This document shows, piece after piece, positions 8,201 through 14,556 of a stretch of DNA of 64,000 nt; positions within the stretch are counted from its first letter, which is position 1, and each line of letters starts with the position of its first letter. The position numbers and the translations under genes were made by a program. The stretch is from Streptomyces puniciscabiei. GTDB lineage: Bacteria > Actinomycetota > Actinomycetes > Streptomycetales > Streptomycetaceae. Under the pieces are notes generated by a model that searched no databases, was not told the origin of the DNA, and saw only the letters and a program-made list of their open reading frames with translations. The stretch spans positions 248,001 through 312,000 of the forward strand of contig NZ_VFNX01000001.1 in NCBI RefSeq assembly GCF_006715785.1, written 5' to 3'.

Positions 8201-9795
8201 AGGCCGCCGACGGAGGCGCGGAGGAAGGCCTGGCGGGGGTTCTCGACGTCACGGGGGCGCACCTGTGTCGCGCAGTTCCGGCTGGATCCGCTCGCCGAGA
8301 CGCGCAGGGCGCCGCCGGTGGTGGTGTGGCTGTCGCCGACGCAGTAGCCGGTGACGGACTGGAAGCCGAGGTCGTGAGGTGAGGTGCTGCCCTTCTGCGC
8401 CGTGAACCGGGTCAGCCGGATGCCGCTCGCCGCGTTGGCGATGAGGGCGGGCCGGCCGTCGTCGGCGGCATATCGCACACTGCTGTCGGTGAACTGTATG
8501 CCGTCGGCATTGTGCAGGTACCAGCCGTACGCCGGCCGGGTCCCGATGCTCTTGGGGTTGTAGTCCTTCGGGTCGTTGCCCGGCACACCGGTGGACATCG
8601 TGCCGTTGCCGCCCGGGACCGTGATGTCGACGTGGTCGAAGGTGACGTCGCTGATGCGGTGGCCGTCCTCGCCCCACAGGGTCGGGCTGAAGGACGGGCT
8701 GTTGCCGGTGGCCGTGATGTCGTCGTAGGTGATGTCGCTGATCGATCCGACACCGGGGCTGTTTCCGCACCGTCGACGCGTGCCGATCTTCTCCATGATC
8801 GGCGAGTGCACGTCGGTCATGGTGATGTCGCGGTAGTGGACGTCGGAGATCTTCGCGCCGTCCATCGAGACCATTCCGAGGCCGGACTTGTCGGCACCCT
8901 CGATGCGGATCTTCTCGAACTGGTAGTCGGAGAAGTCGCCGCAGGTCTCGGAGCCGAACATCAGGGCGTTGCAGCAGCGCGCCGACAGCACCGAACCGCT
9001 CACCCGTACATGGCCGTTGGGGAGTTTGGCGCCGAGGGCGTAGTCGCTCTTGAAGACCAGGGCGTCGTCGTTGGCCGCGATGTGCGCGTTGGTGATGGTC
9101 ACGTCGGTGGTGGAGATGACGTTCCAGCCGTCGCGGTCGCTCGCGGTGTCGATGGTCAGGTGGTCGGAGACGACGTTCGTGCAGCCGTTGATCAGGGCGG
9201 CGAAGTGGCCGCCGCGGCGCAGGGTGAGGCCGTCGCCGAGCCGGAGTCCGTCGCAGCGGGTCAGCGAGAGGATCTTGTCGGCCTGGCCGGACTTCGGGTT
9301 GCCCGTGATCAGGTTGCCGGCGCCGTCGATGACCCCGCCGCCGGTGAAGCCGATGTCGGTCAGCCGGTCGCCGTAGATCATCGCGTCGTGGAAGTGGCTG
9401 TGCCCGTAGTCCTGGTACTTGTCGTTCGGGTTGGACTCGGGCGGGTCGTAGGCGCCGGCGGAGGAGCCCTGGAGGGTGGCGCCCTTGTCGATCTGGAGCG
9501 TCACATGGCTCTTCATGTGGATGGTGTTCCTGGACCTGTAGGTGCCGGCCGGGAGGCGGACGGTGCCGCCGCCCGCCGCGGCCGCCGCGGTGATGGCCTT
9601 GTCGATGGCCGGGGTGTCGTTGGCGGACCCGTCGCCCTTGGCGCCGTAGTCGCGCACGTCGTACACGGTTGCGGGGCGGGGCGTGGTGGGGTGCGGGGCC
9701 GCGACGGCGGCGGGGTGGGTGAGGCCGAGGACGACGGCGAGGACGCCCAGGACGATCGTCGCCGCCCGTCTCGGGCCCCTTCTAATCATGTTCAT
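5272..9795 (-). CDS. Secreted three-catalytic-module glycoside hydrolase (GH28-like, GH29-like, F5/8C domain, GH27)
   Basis: A 1507-residue secreted protein. After a signal peptide (about 1-33), residues 45-510 form a parallel beta-helix of the polygalacturonase/pectate-lyase-3 type, opening with DVRDYGAKGDG and carrying NDDALVFKS near 241. The usual GH28 HG and RIK motifs are not evident. Residues about 515-910 resemble alpha-L-fucosidase (GH29), with a candidate nucleophile in GGFWIDND near 678. Residues about 920-1045 form a discoidin-like binding domain. Residues 1085-1507 are a GH27 alpha-galactosidase with YLKID (nucleophile Asp, near 1252) and WRTQGD (acid/base Asp, near 1303). The ATG overlaps the stop of the GH105 gene by four bases, so translation is probably coupled. 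The frame is continuous and the modules are clear; the substrate is inferred to be a plant pectic or gum-type side chain. Confidence 0.85.
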   Translation of the reverse strand: MNMIRRGPRRAATIVLGVLAVVLGLTHPAAVAAPHPTTPRPATVYDVRDYGAKGDGSANDTPAIDKAITAAAAAGGGTVRLPAGTYRSRNTIHMKSHVTLQIDKGATLQGSSAGAYDPPESNPNDKYQDYGHSHFHDAMIYGDRLTDIGFTGGGVIDGAGNLITGNPKSGQADKILSLTRCDGLRLGDGLTLRRGGHFAALINGCTNVVSDHLTIDTASDRDGWNVISTTDVTITNAHIAANDDALVFKSDYALGAKLPNGHVRVSGSVLSARCCNALMFGSETCGDFSDYQFEKIRIEGADKSGLGMVSMDGAKISDVHYRDITMTDVHSPIMEKIGTRRRCGNSPGVGSISDITYDDITATGNSPSFSPTLWGEDGHRISDVTFDHVDITVPGGNGTMSTGVPGNDPKDYNPKSIGTRPAYGWYLHNADGIQFTDSSVRYAADDGRPALIANAASGIRLTRFTAQKGSTSPHDLGFQSVTGYCVGDSHTTTGGALRVSASGSSRNCATQVRPRDVENPRQAFLRASVGGLFLHWGLRTVPAHTDCTAWEKDVTSGGWTPEYWVNEARKLHTQYLVLATFHSRLGYARPWPSKIPGSCSTKRDFLGELINAAKAKGMKVILYMTDDPQWHDEGGHEWLDSAAYSAYKGRHVDLTTRDGFGQFSYDNFFEVMDRYPDLGGFWIDNDNAYWESHNLYAQIYRKRPNYTLSNNNEDTPIMDMISNEQKTGMTPAYDYPQALYTAQPRLTEADFKLPSTGAWWYDGSNPTVDKMLTLGRLITNAGSSVKALMAETAQVNGKFPSNQADFDNFANSYLDKIWESLHGTEGGGYMYGGLKPGFWNDGAHGVTTVAKDDPNRQYIHVLTPPNTGTLRIRDNGYRIASVTDLRTGAPVAWSQSGGVLTLTGLGGWDPYDTVFKVITAGRQGIATGVKVTASTSVSGRPGSAAGDGDYLTYWDNGGTLPVTLTFDLGSAKKVRYVGLNQREDSVAYARSATEQSARIKAYKVYLSDDGTNWGPAVTSGQLPSARGIQGIDLPGTTARYVRLEVDTTWAAATDTSRYRRLRIDEAWIGTSYATPAATLTPSSDNGRSLRPAMGWSSWSFVRRQPTEAKIEAQADALASSGLKDHGFTQVNLDDFWQKCDANGFTVDSHGRWAVDPAKFPDGIQALADHVHSRGLGFGFYVTPGIARNAVLRNTPIEGTPYHAKDIADTTRTEKNYNCGNMYAIDYSKPGAQEFVDSWARQFASWGVDYLKIDGVGSQDIPDVQAWDRALRATGRPITFALSNNLPIDHATTWRRLANSWRTQGDVECYCGPGPHGSGYPLTDWSHVSRRFDSAASWQPYAGPGGWNDLDSLEIGNGDQAALTADQRRSHLTLWAMAAAPLLLGTDLTHLDSVDRAMLTNDRLIGVDQDGVAAKRLVNSGVKQVWSKRESNGDHVVALFNTGTSGSATVTVSWSQVGFTGSGDVTDLWSGTHKGTINGSYSATLRPGETRLIRVRPSASNGEAPSTG

Positions 9796-11003
9796 GACAC
9801 CTCATCACCTCGCAGTTGCTCGTTCATGATCAGGAAGGCCCCGAGCCCGTGGAAGTCGTTGGTGGCCCGGGTGCGACCGACGTAGTAGACGTAGTCGCCG
9901 ACGTTGGTGCCGACGGATATGCCGGCCAGGTTCGTACGGCCGTCCGCGCCGACCGAGAGCCGGGCCAGCACTCCCCGGTAACCGCGCCGGGCGACCGCCT
10001 CGAAGCGCGGGTCCAGGTAGCCCTGCCGGGCGCCGCGGGAGAGGGCGTAGGCGAACATGCTGGAGCAGGAGGTCTCGGTCCAGTCGTCCGGCCGGGAGCC
10101 CTTGTCGATCACCTGGAACCAGCGCCCGGACGCCGGGTCCTGGTACTTCTCCAGCGCCGAGGCCAACGAGTGGAGGATGCCGAGCAGTTGGGGGCGCCCG
10201 GGCTGGTCGGCGGGGATCGCGTCGAGGACGTTCACCAGCGCCATGGCGTACCAGCCGACGGCACGGCACCAGTGCTCCGGAGCGAGTCCGGTGGCCGGGT
10301 CGGCCCAACCCGCCGACCTCGACTCGTCGTAGGCGTGCCGCAGCAGGCCGTTCGCCACCTGGAGGTGACCGCCGTAGACGGACAGCTGCCGGGCGGCCTC
10401 CTCGTTCGTGTACGCGCTGTCGCCGAATTCCCTGCCGTACTCGACCAGGAAGGGGTTGACCATGTAGGCGCCGTCCGCCCACAGCTGGTGGGCCCGGCCG
10501 CTGGTGTCGGCGTGCCAGAAACCGCCGTCGGAGGTGCGCGGGTAGCTGTTCAGGCGGCCGCGGATCCTCCGCGCGGCCCTGCGGTAGCGGTCCTGACCGG
10601 TCTCGTGGTGCAGGATCACCAGCAGCCGGCCCGCCTGCATGCTGTCGAGGCTGTCGAAGGACTGGTCGATCGTGCCGTCACTGTGCACGAACCGGTCGAC
10701 GTAGGCCTTGATGTAGGTGAGCAGACGGGGATCGTGGGTGCGCCGGTACACGAGGTACTGGCCGTACAGGTACAGGCCCACGGGGTACGACCAGCCGCCG
10801 ATGGTCGCCGGTGTGTAGCGGGCCATGGTGGAGTCCACGACGGCCGTGGACCAGTCGCGGGCGGCGGCGGGGCGGGGCGCCAGGGCCGCGGCGGAGGGTA
10901 CGGGCGCGGCGCTCGCCGAGGGTACGGCGGCGGGCAGCGCGGCCAGGGTGGCGGTGGCGAGCGTGACCGCGGTCAGCGCGGCTCGCAGGCGTCGGCGTCT
11001 CAT
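9792..11003 (-). CDS. Secreted GH105/GH88-type unsaturated glycuronyl hydrolase
   Basis: Predicted to remove the unsaturated uronic acid left at the non-reducing end of oligosaccharides by polysaccharide lyases. The 403-residue product has a signal peptide (1-32) and an (alpha/alpha)6 barrel. LWADGAYM near residue 176 carries the Asp expected to hydrate the double bond, and LDSMQAGRLL and HWCRAVGWYAMAL are typical of the family. The ATG at 11003 has AGGAGG in front and overlaps the pqqE stop by four bases; its own stop overlaps the next start by four bases. The gene therefore sits as a coupled link between PQQ synthesis and the triple hydrolase. A signal peptide is notable, since many GH105 enzymes are cytoplasmic. 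Confidence 0.85.
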   Translation of the reverse strand: MRRRRLRAALTAVTLATATLAALPAAVPSASAAPVPSAAALAPRPAAARDWSTAVVDSTMARYTPATIGGWSYPVGLYLYGQYLVYRRTHDPRLLTYIKAYVDRFVHSDGTIDQSFDSLDSMQAGRLLVILHHETGQDRYRRAARRIRGRLNSYPRTSDGGFWHADTSGRAHQLWADGAYMVNPFLVEYGREFGDSAYTNEEAARQLSVYGGHLQVANGLLRHAYDESRSAGWADPATGLAPEHWCRAVGWYAMALVNVLDAIPADQPGRPQLLGILHSLASALEKYQDPASGRWFQVIDKGSRPDDWTETSCSSMFAYALSRGARQGYLDPRFEAVARRGYRGVLARLSVGADGRTNLAGISVGTNVGDYVYYVGRTRATNDFHGLGAFLIMNEQLRGDEVS

Positions 11004-12082
11004 GGTCCTCCTTCTCGGTAGGCGTACGCGGGCGGATGAGCGCAGTCGGCGGCGCCGCGCACCGCCGCGGCCACGACGGGGTGGTCCGGGGCGTGCCGGC
11101 AGGCGGGGTCGGTGCGGGTGGCATCGCCGGTCCGGGCGTACGCCTGGCAGCGGCAACCGCCGTGGTCGACCGTGCGCAGGGCACAGCCGCGGCACGGTTC
11201 GGGCATCCAGGACTCGCCCCGGAAGGCGTTGAAGGCCCGCGACTCCCGCCAGATCCAGCCGAGTTCGCGGTGTGTCACGTTCGGCGGGTCCAGGCCGGGC
11301 AGGGTGCCGGCCGCGGGGCACGGCAGCACCGTGCCGTCCGGGGCGACGGTGAGCGAGACCGCGCCCCAGCCGCCCATGCAGGGTTTCGCGGTGGCGTCGA
11401 CCAGGTCGGGGGCCACCCACACCAACTCCGGTGTCCTACCGAGGCGTTCACGCCAGCTTGTCACTCGGGCCCGGGCGCGTTCGACCTGGGCGGGTGTGGG
11501 CAGCAGCGCCGCGCGGTTGCGGGCCGCCCACCCGTGGTACTGGGTGTTCGCCAGCTCGATCCGGTCGGCGCCCCAGTCGAGCGCGAGCCTGATGAGACCG
11601 TCGAGGTCGTCCAGGTTGCCGCGGTGCAGCACGGCGTTCAGCCCCAGCGGCAGTCCGGACTCGCGGATCAGCCGGGCTGCACGCTCCTTCGCGGTGAAAG
11701 ACCGTGCGCCCGCGATGTGTTCGGCGGCGGTGCGGTCCGCGTGCTGCACCGACAGCTGCACACTGCGCAGCCCGGCCCCGGTCAGTTCGGCCAGCCGGCG
11801 CTCGCCGAGGCCCACCCCGCTGGTGACGAGCTGCGTGTACAGGCCGGCCCCGTCGGCGGCGGCCACCAGGTCGGGCAGGTCGCGCCGCAGCAGCGGCTCG
11901 CCACCGGACAGATGGGTGTGCACGACACCGAGGGCACCGGCCTGCCGGAAGACCTCCGACCACTCCTGCGTGGACAACTCCGCCGAACGGCGGACGAGTT
12001 CGACGGGGTTGGAGCAGTAGCCGCAGCGCAGGGGGCAGGCGTGGGTGAGCTCGGCGAGCAGGGCCCAGGGCGGGTCGGTCAT
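11000..12082 (-). CDS. pqqE: PqqE, radical SAM PqqA glutamate-tyrosine cross-linking enzyme
   Basis: It forms the carbon-carbon bond between Glu and Tyr of the PqqA peptide, the first step of PQQ synthesis, with PqqD as peptide chaperone. The 360-residue product has the radical SAM motif CPLRCGYC (Cys16, Cys20, Cys23), the SAM-binding GGEP, and a C-terminal SPASM region with cysteines in CMGGWG, PCPAAG and PCRGCAL. The ATG at 12082 overlaps the pqqD stop by four bases. A longer open frame runs upstream to 12514 but lacks homology. The family is unmistakable. Confidence 0.95.
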   Translation of the reverse strand: MTDPPWALLAELTHACPLRCGYCSNPVELVRRSAELSTQEWSEVFRQAGALGVVHTHLSGGEPLLRRDLPDLVAAADGAGLYTQLVTSGVGLGERRLAELTGAGLRSVQLSVQHADRTAAEHIAGARSFTAKERAARLIRESGLPLGLNAVLHRGNLDDLDGLIRLALDWGADRIELANTQYHGWAARNRAALLPTPAQVERARARVTSWRERLGRTPELVWVAPDLVDATAKPCMGGWGAVSLTVAPDGTVLPCPAAGTLPGLDPPNVTHRELGWIWRESRAFNAFRGESWMPEPCRGCALRTVDHGGCRCQAYARTGDATRTDPACRHAPDHPVVAAAVRGAADCAHPPAYAYREGGP

Positions 12083-12360
12083 CTCAGAAAGCCCTCCTTC
12101 CGCAACCGGTGGAGAAACGCCGGGACTTCTGCGGCGACGGGCGCGGCGGGATGGCGTACGGCCAGGACGGCGACGACGGCTGCCACGTCCCGGACGCCGT
12201 CGCACAACCTCAGGACCGCGCCCGCACTGCCGTCGAGGACCACCACCCGCTCCGGCAGCAGCAACAGGTCGGCGTCCCGGACCGGGTCGTGCCGCAGCAC
12301 CACACCTCGGGCGAGCGCCGGACGCCATGACGGGGCAAGCGGTGCCGGCGGCGCCGTCAT
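12079..12360 (-). CDS. pqqD: PqqD, PqqA-binding peptide chaperone
   Basis: A 93-residue RRE-fold protein that binds PqqA and presents it to PqqE. Visible family features are the central LLLLPERVVVLDGSAGAVL segment and a C-terminal helix ending FLHRLRKEGFLR, typical of PqqD. The start overlaps the pqqC stop by four bases and the end overlaps the pqqE start by four bases. The order C-D-E is the common bacterial one. Some bacteria carry PqqC and PqqD as one fused protein; here they are separate but coupled. Confidence 0.93.
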   Translation of the reverse strand: MTAPPAPLAPSWRPALARGVVLRHDPVRDADLLLLPERVVVLDGSAGAVLRLCDGVRDVAAVVAVLAVRHPAAPVAAEVPAFLHRLRKEGFLR

Positions 12361-13082
12361 GTCCCGCTCCGGTCCACCGCGTCCAGCAGGGCCCACAGCA
12401 CCTCGCACTTGAACTCCAGTGCGCCCAGGGCGCGTTGCTGCTCCGCGCGGGTGCGGGCCCGGGCGAGGACCAGGGCGAGGGCCTGCTCGGCGTCCCGGGC
12501 CCCTTGGGTGACACGGGTGCGGAAGTAGGCGAGGCCCGCGGGGTCGATCCACGGATAGTGGCGTTCGAAGGCGGCGATGCGGGTGCGCATCAGGTCCGGG
12601 GCGGACAGCTCGGTCAGGGAGGCCGCGACGGCGTCCAGCACCGGGCGCCGCCGGCAGAAGGTGACGTATCCCTCCACCGCGAACCGCACCCCGGGCGGGA
12701 CCCGGGAGGTGTCCCACAGCTCCTCGCGGGCGAGCCCGGCCGCCTCGCCGAGCCGCAGCCAGCGCTCGATGCCGCCGCCCTCCGGGGAGTCGGCGTCGGT
12801 ACCGTCCTGGTCGTGGATGCGGCGCAGCCAGGCCCGGCGGTCCTCGGGCCGGTCGAACTTGGCGAGGATCAGCGCGTCCTTGACGGGGATGTGCCGCTGG
12901 TAGTGGAAGCGGGCGGCGATCCAGCGGCGCAGTTCGGCCGGGGTCAGTTCGCCGCGGTGCATCCGCTGGTTGAAGGGGTGCCGGTCGTGGTAGCGCGTCG
13001 CGGTGACTGCGCGCAGCCGCTCGGTGAACCGGGCGGCCGGCCAGGCGGCACAGCCGTCGGGTTCCGGTGGTGCCGCGGTCAT
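12357..13082 (-). CDS. pqqC: PqqC, pyrroloquinoline-quinone synthase
   Basis: A cofactor-less oxidase that carries out the final ring closure and eight-electron oxidation giving PQQ. The 241-residue product is of normal length. Diagnostic stretches are YHDRHPFNQRMHRGEL near the N terminus, WIAARFHYQRHIPVKDALI, and EGYVTFCRRRP. The ATG at 13082 overlaps the pqqA stop by four bases. No pqqB lies between pqqA and pqqC, which is where it usually sits in proteobacterial operons. Confidence 0.95.
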   Translation of the reverse strand: MTAAPPEPDGCAAWPAARFTERLRAVTATRYHDRHPFNQRMHRGELTPAELRRWIAARFHYQRHIPVKDALILAKFDRPEDRRAWLRRIHDQDGTDADSPEGGGIERWLRLGEAAGLAREELWDTSRVPPGVRFAVEGYVTFCRRRPVLDAVAASLTELSAPDLMRTRIAAFERHYPWIDPAGLAYFRTRVTQGARDAEQALALVLARARTRAEQQRALGALEFKCEVLWALLDAVDRSGT

Positions 13083-13246
13083 GCGGCCGGGGGCGGCTCG
13101 GGCGGCCGGCGGTCGGCGAGCGCGTAGGCGGTCACCTCCAGCGCCGTCTCCACGACGTGGTAACCAGGGTTTCTCCAGACCTTTTCATCCGATGTCTCGG
13201 GGCCGGAGCGGTGCGTCAAGACAGGCAGGGAAGGGTTCTCGGTCAT
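13079..13246 (-). CDS. pqqA: PqqA, PQQ precursor peptide (55 residues)
   Basis: The ribosomal precursor whose Glu and Tyr side chains become PQQ. The frame encodes 55 residues. The conserved E-V-T-x-Y core is present as EVTAY (Glu37, Tyr41), preceded by WRNPGYHVVETAL, which lines up with the W-x-K-P-x-Y region of classical PqqA. The N-terminal leader is longer than the 23-30 residues of most PqqA peptides. The stop overlaps the pqqC ATG by four bases. The ribosome site is weak (AGGAAAGCGAG). It is easy to miss because the gene is under 200 bases, but position and core motif make the call strong. Confidence 0.9.
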   Translation of the reverse strand: MTENPSLPVLTHRSGPETSDEKVWRNPGYHVVETALEVTAYALADRRPPEPPPAA

Positions 13247-13561
13247 GGGTGCGTACTCGCTTTCCTGAGGGTGGGGAGTCTCAGAAGGGAGCCGGAGGGG
13301 GAACGCGGCCTGGTCAGGACCCGTTCACATGTATGCACCGGGTTCAGTGACGCGTCCGGTGGCGCGATACAGAGTTGCGGGACGACGGGCTCCGGTCAAT
13401 GGTCCGGACCGAAAACGTCGGATGCGTTTCCGGCCAATCTCCACTCCTGGGGCTGACTGACCGGTCAGTTCGAGGCGGATCACGCCGTCAGGAATGCGGC
13501 GCGGCGCTTGATCGTTGACGATGGGAGTACCACCTGTCGACAACGAAGGATCAAGAGGCTC
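13247..13561. promoter_or_regulatory. Divergent control region between pqqA operon and aldo/keto reductase
   Basis: This 315-base region must hold the promoter of the 10-kb pqq/hydrolase operon. I see a 10-base palindrome GGTCCGGACC (13401-13410), a LacI-like degenerate dyad CGGATGCGTTTCCG with a central CG (13419-13432), and a perfect 14-base palindrome at 13456-13469. No CebR or CsnR box is present. No -10/-35 pair can be assigned with confidence. Confidence 0.5.
13456..13469. promoter_or_regulatory. Perfect 14-base palindrome ACTGACCGGTCAGT, TetR-like operator candidate
   Basis: It lies 93 bases before the aldo/keto reductase start and 210 bases before pqqA. Its arms ACTGAC/GTCAGT are identical to those of the palindrome at 1191-1204 in front of the acyl-CoA ligase, so one regulator may act on both. 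No TetR gene is present in the window. Confidence 0.5.
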
Positions 13562-14398
13562 GTGAGCAGCAAGGTCCCCCCGATCATCCTGAACAACGGC
13601 GTCGAGATGCCCCAGCTGGGCTTCGGCGTGTGGCAGGTGCCGGACGACGAGGCCGAGCGGGCCGTCGCCACGGCGCTGGAGGCCGGGTACCGCAGCATCG
13701 ACACCGCGGCGATCTACGGCAACGAAGAGGGCACCGGCAAGGCGATCGCCGCCTCCGGCCTGCCCCGCGAGGACATCTTCGTCACCACCAAGCTCTGGAA
13801 CAGCGACCAGGGGTACGACGCCACGCTGCGCGCCTTCGACGCGTCGCTGCGGAAGCTGGGCCTCGACCACCTCGACCTGTACCTGATCCACTGGCCGCTG
13901 CCGGCCCGCGGCACGTACACCGACACCTACAAGGCGTTCGAGAAGCTGCTGGCCGACGGCCGGGTCCGCGCCATCGGCGTGTCCAACTTCCTTCCGGAGC
14001 ACCTCGAGCGGCTTCTCTCCGAGACCTCGGTCATCCCCGCGGTCAACCAGATCGAGCTGCACCCGCATCTGCAGCAGCACGCCGCCCGGGAGTTCCACGC
14101 CGAGCAGGGCATCGCGACCGAGGCCTGGTCGCCGCTCGGCCAGGGCAAGGGCCTGCTGGAGGTGCCGGCGATCGTCGCCATCGCACAGAAGCACGGCCGC
14201 ACCCCGGCCCAGGTCGTGCTGCGCTGGCACGTCCAGCTCGGCAACGTGGTGATCCCGAAGTCTGTGACGCCGTCCCGAATCAGGGAGAACATCGAGGTCT
14301 TCGACTTCAGCCTGGACGACGAGGATCTCGCGGCGATCAGCGCGCTCAACGAGGACCGGCGCCTGGGTCCCGACCCGGCCACCTTCGACATGGGCTGA
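13562..14398 (+). CDS. Aldo/keto reductase
   Basis: A cytoplasmic NADPH-dependent carbonyl reductase of the AKR5-like bacterial group. The 278-residue product has the catalytic set Asp and Tyr in DTAAIYGNE, Lys in TTKLWN and His in LIHWPL, and the cofactor region IPKSVTPSRIRENIEVFDF. The GTG at 13562 follows an AAGGATCAAGAGG ribosome site; an upstream in-frame TTG at 13508 would add 18 unlikely residues. It is divergent from the pqq operon and could share control with it. A strong terminator follows. The physiological substrate is not visible from sequence. Confidence 0.9.
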   Translation: MSSKVPPIILNNGVEMPQLGFGVWQVPDDEAERAVATALEAGYRSIDTAAIYGNEEGTGKAIAASGLPREDIFVTTKLWNSDQGYDATLRAFDASLRKLGLDHLDLYLIHWPLPARGTYTDTYKAFEKLLADGRVRAIGVSNFLPEHLERLLSETSVIPAVNQIELHPHLQQHAAREFHAEQGIATEAWSPLGQGKGLLEVPAIVAIAQKHGRTPAQVVLRWHVQLGNVVIPKSVTPSRIRENIEVFDFSLDDEDLAAISALNEDRRLGPDPATFDMG

Positions 14399-14437
14399 CA
14401 CCCAGCGCCTTCGGCACGGGCTGACGCCCACCGCGCA

Positions 14438-14491
14438 GCGCACGGCCACGCGTCCCGTCCACGACACGGGGCGGGACGGGTGGCCGTGCGC
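14438..14491 (+). terminator. Strong hairpin after the aldo/keto reductase
   Basis: GCGCACGGCCAC pairs perfectly with GTGGCCGTGCGC, and an inner GTCCCGTCC/GGGACGGG extension lengthens the stem. It lies between two converging genes and could serve both directions. Confidence 0.75.
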
Positions 14492-14556
14492 GCTTCGGGG
14501 CGGCCACCCGGCGCACCACGCGTCCGACCTGGGATGCCCCGGATCGCTCGTGGGGC

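Noticed and set aside
5158..8382. Very long open frame (about 1074 codons) on the plus strand opposite the triple hydrolase
   Set aside because: It is the mirror of a real gene in GC-rich DNA; the translation is Gly/Val/Arg-rich with no domain, while the minus strand carries clear hydrolase motifs.
12083..12514. N-terminal extension of PqqE reaching back to 12514
   Set aside because: The extra residues overlap pqqD and pqqC, show no homology and are Arg/Pro-rich. The ATG at 12082 overlapping the pqqD stop is a better start.
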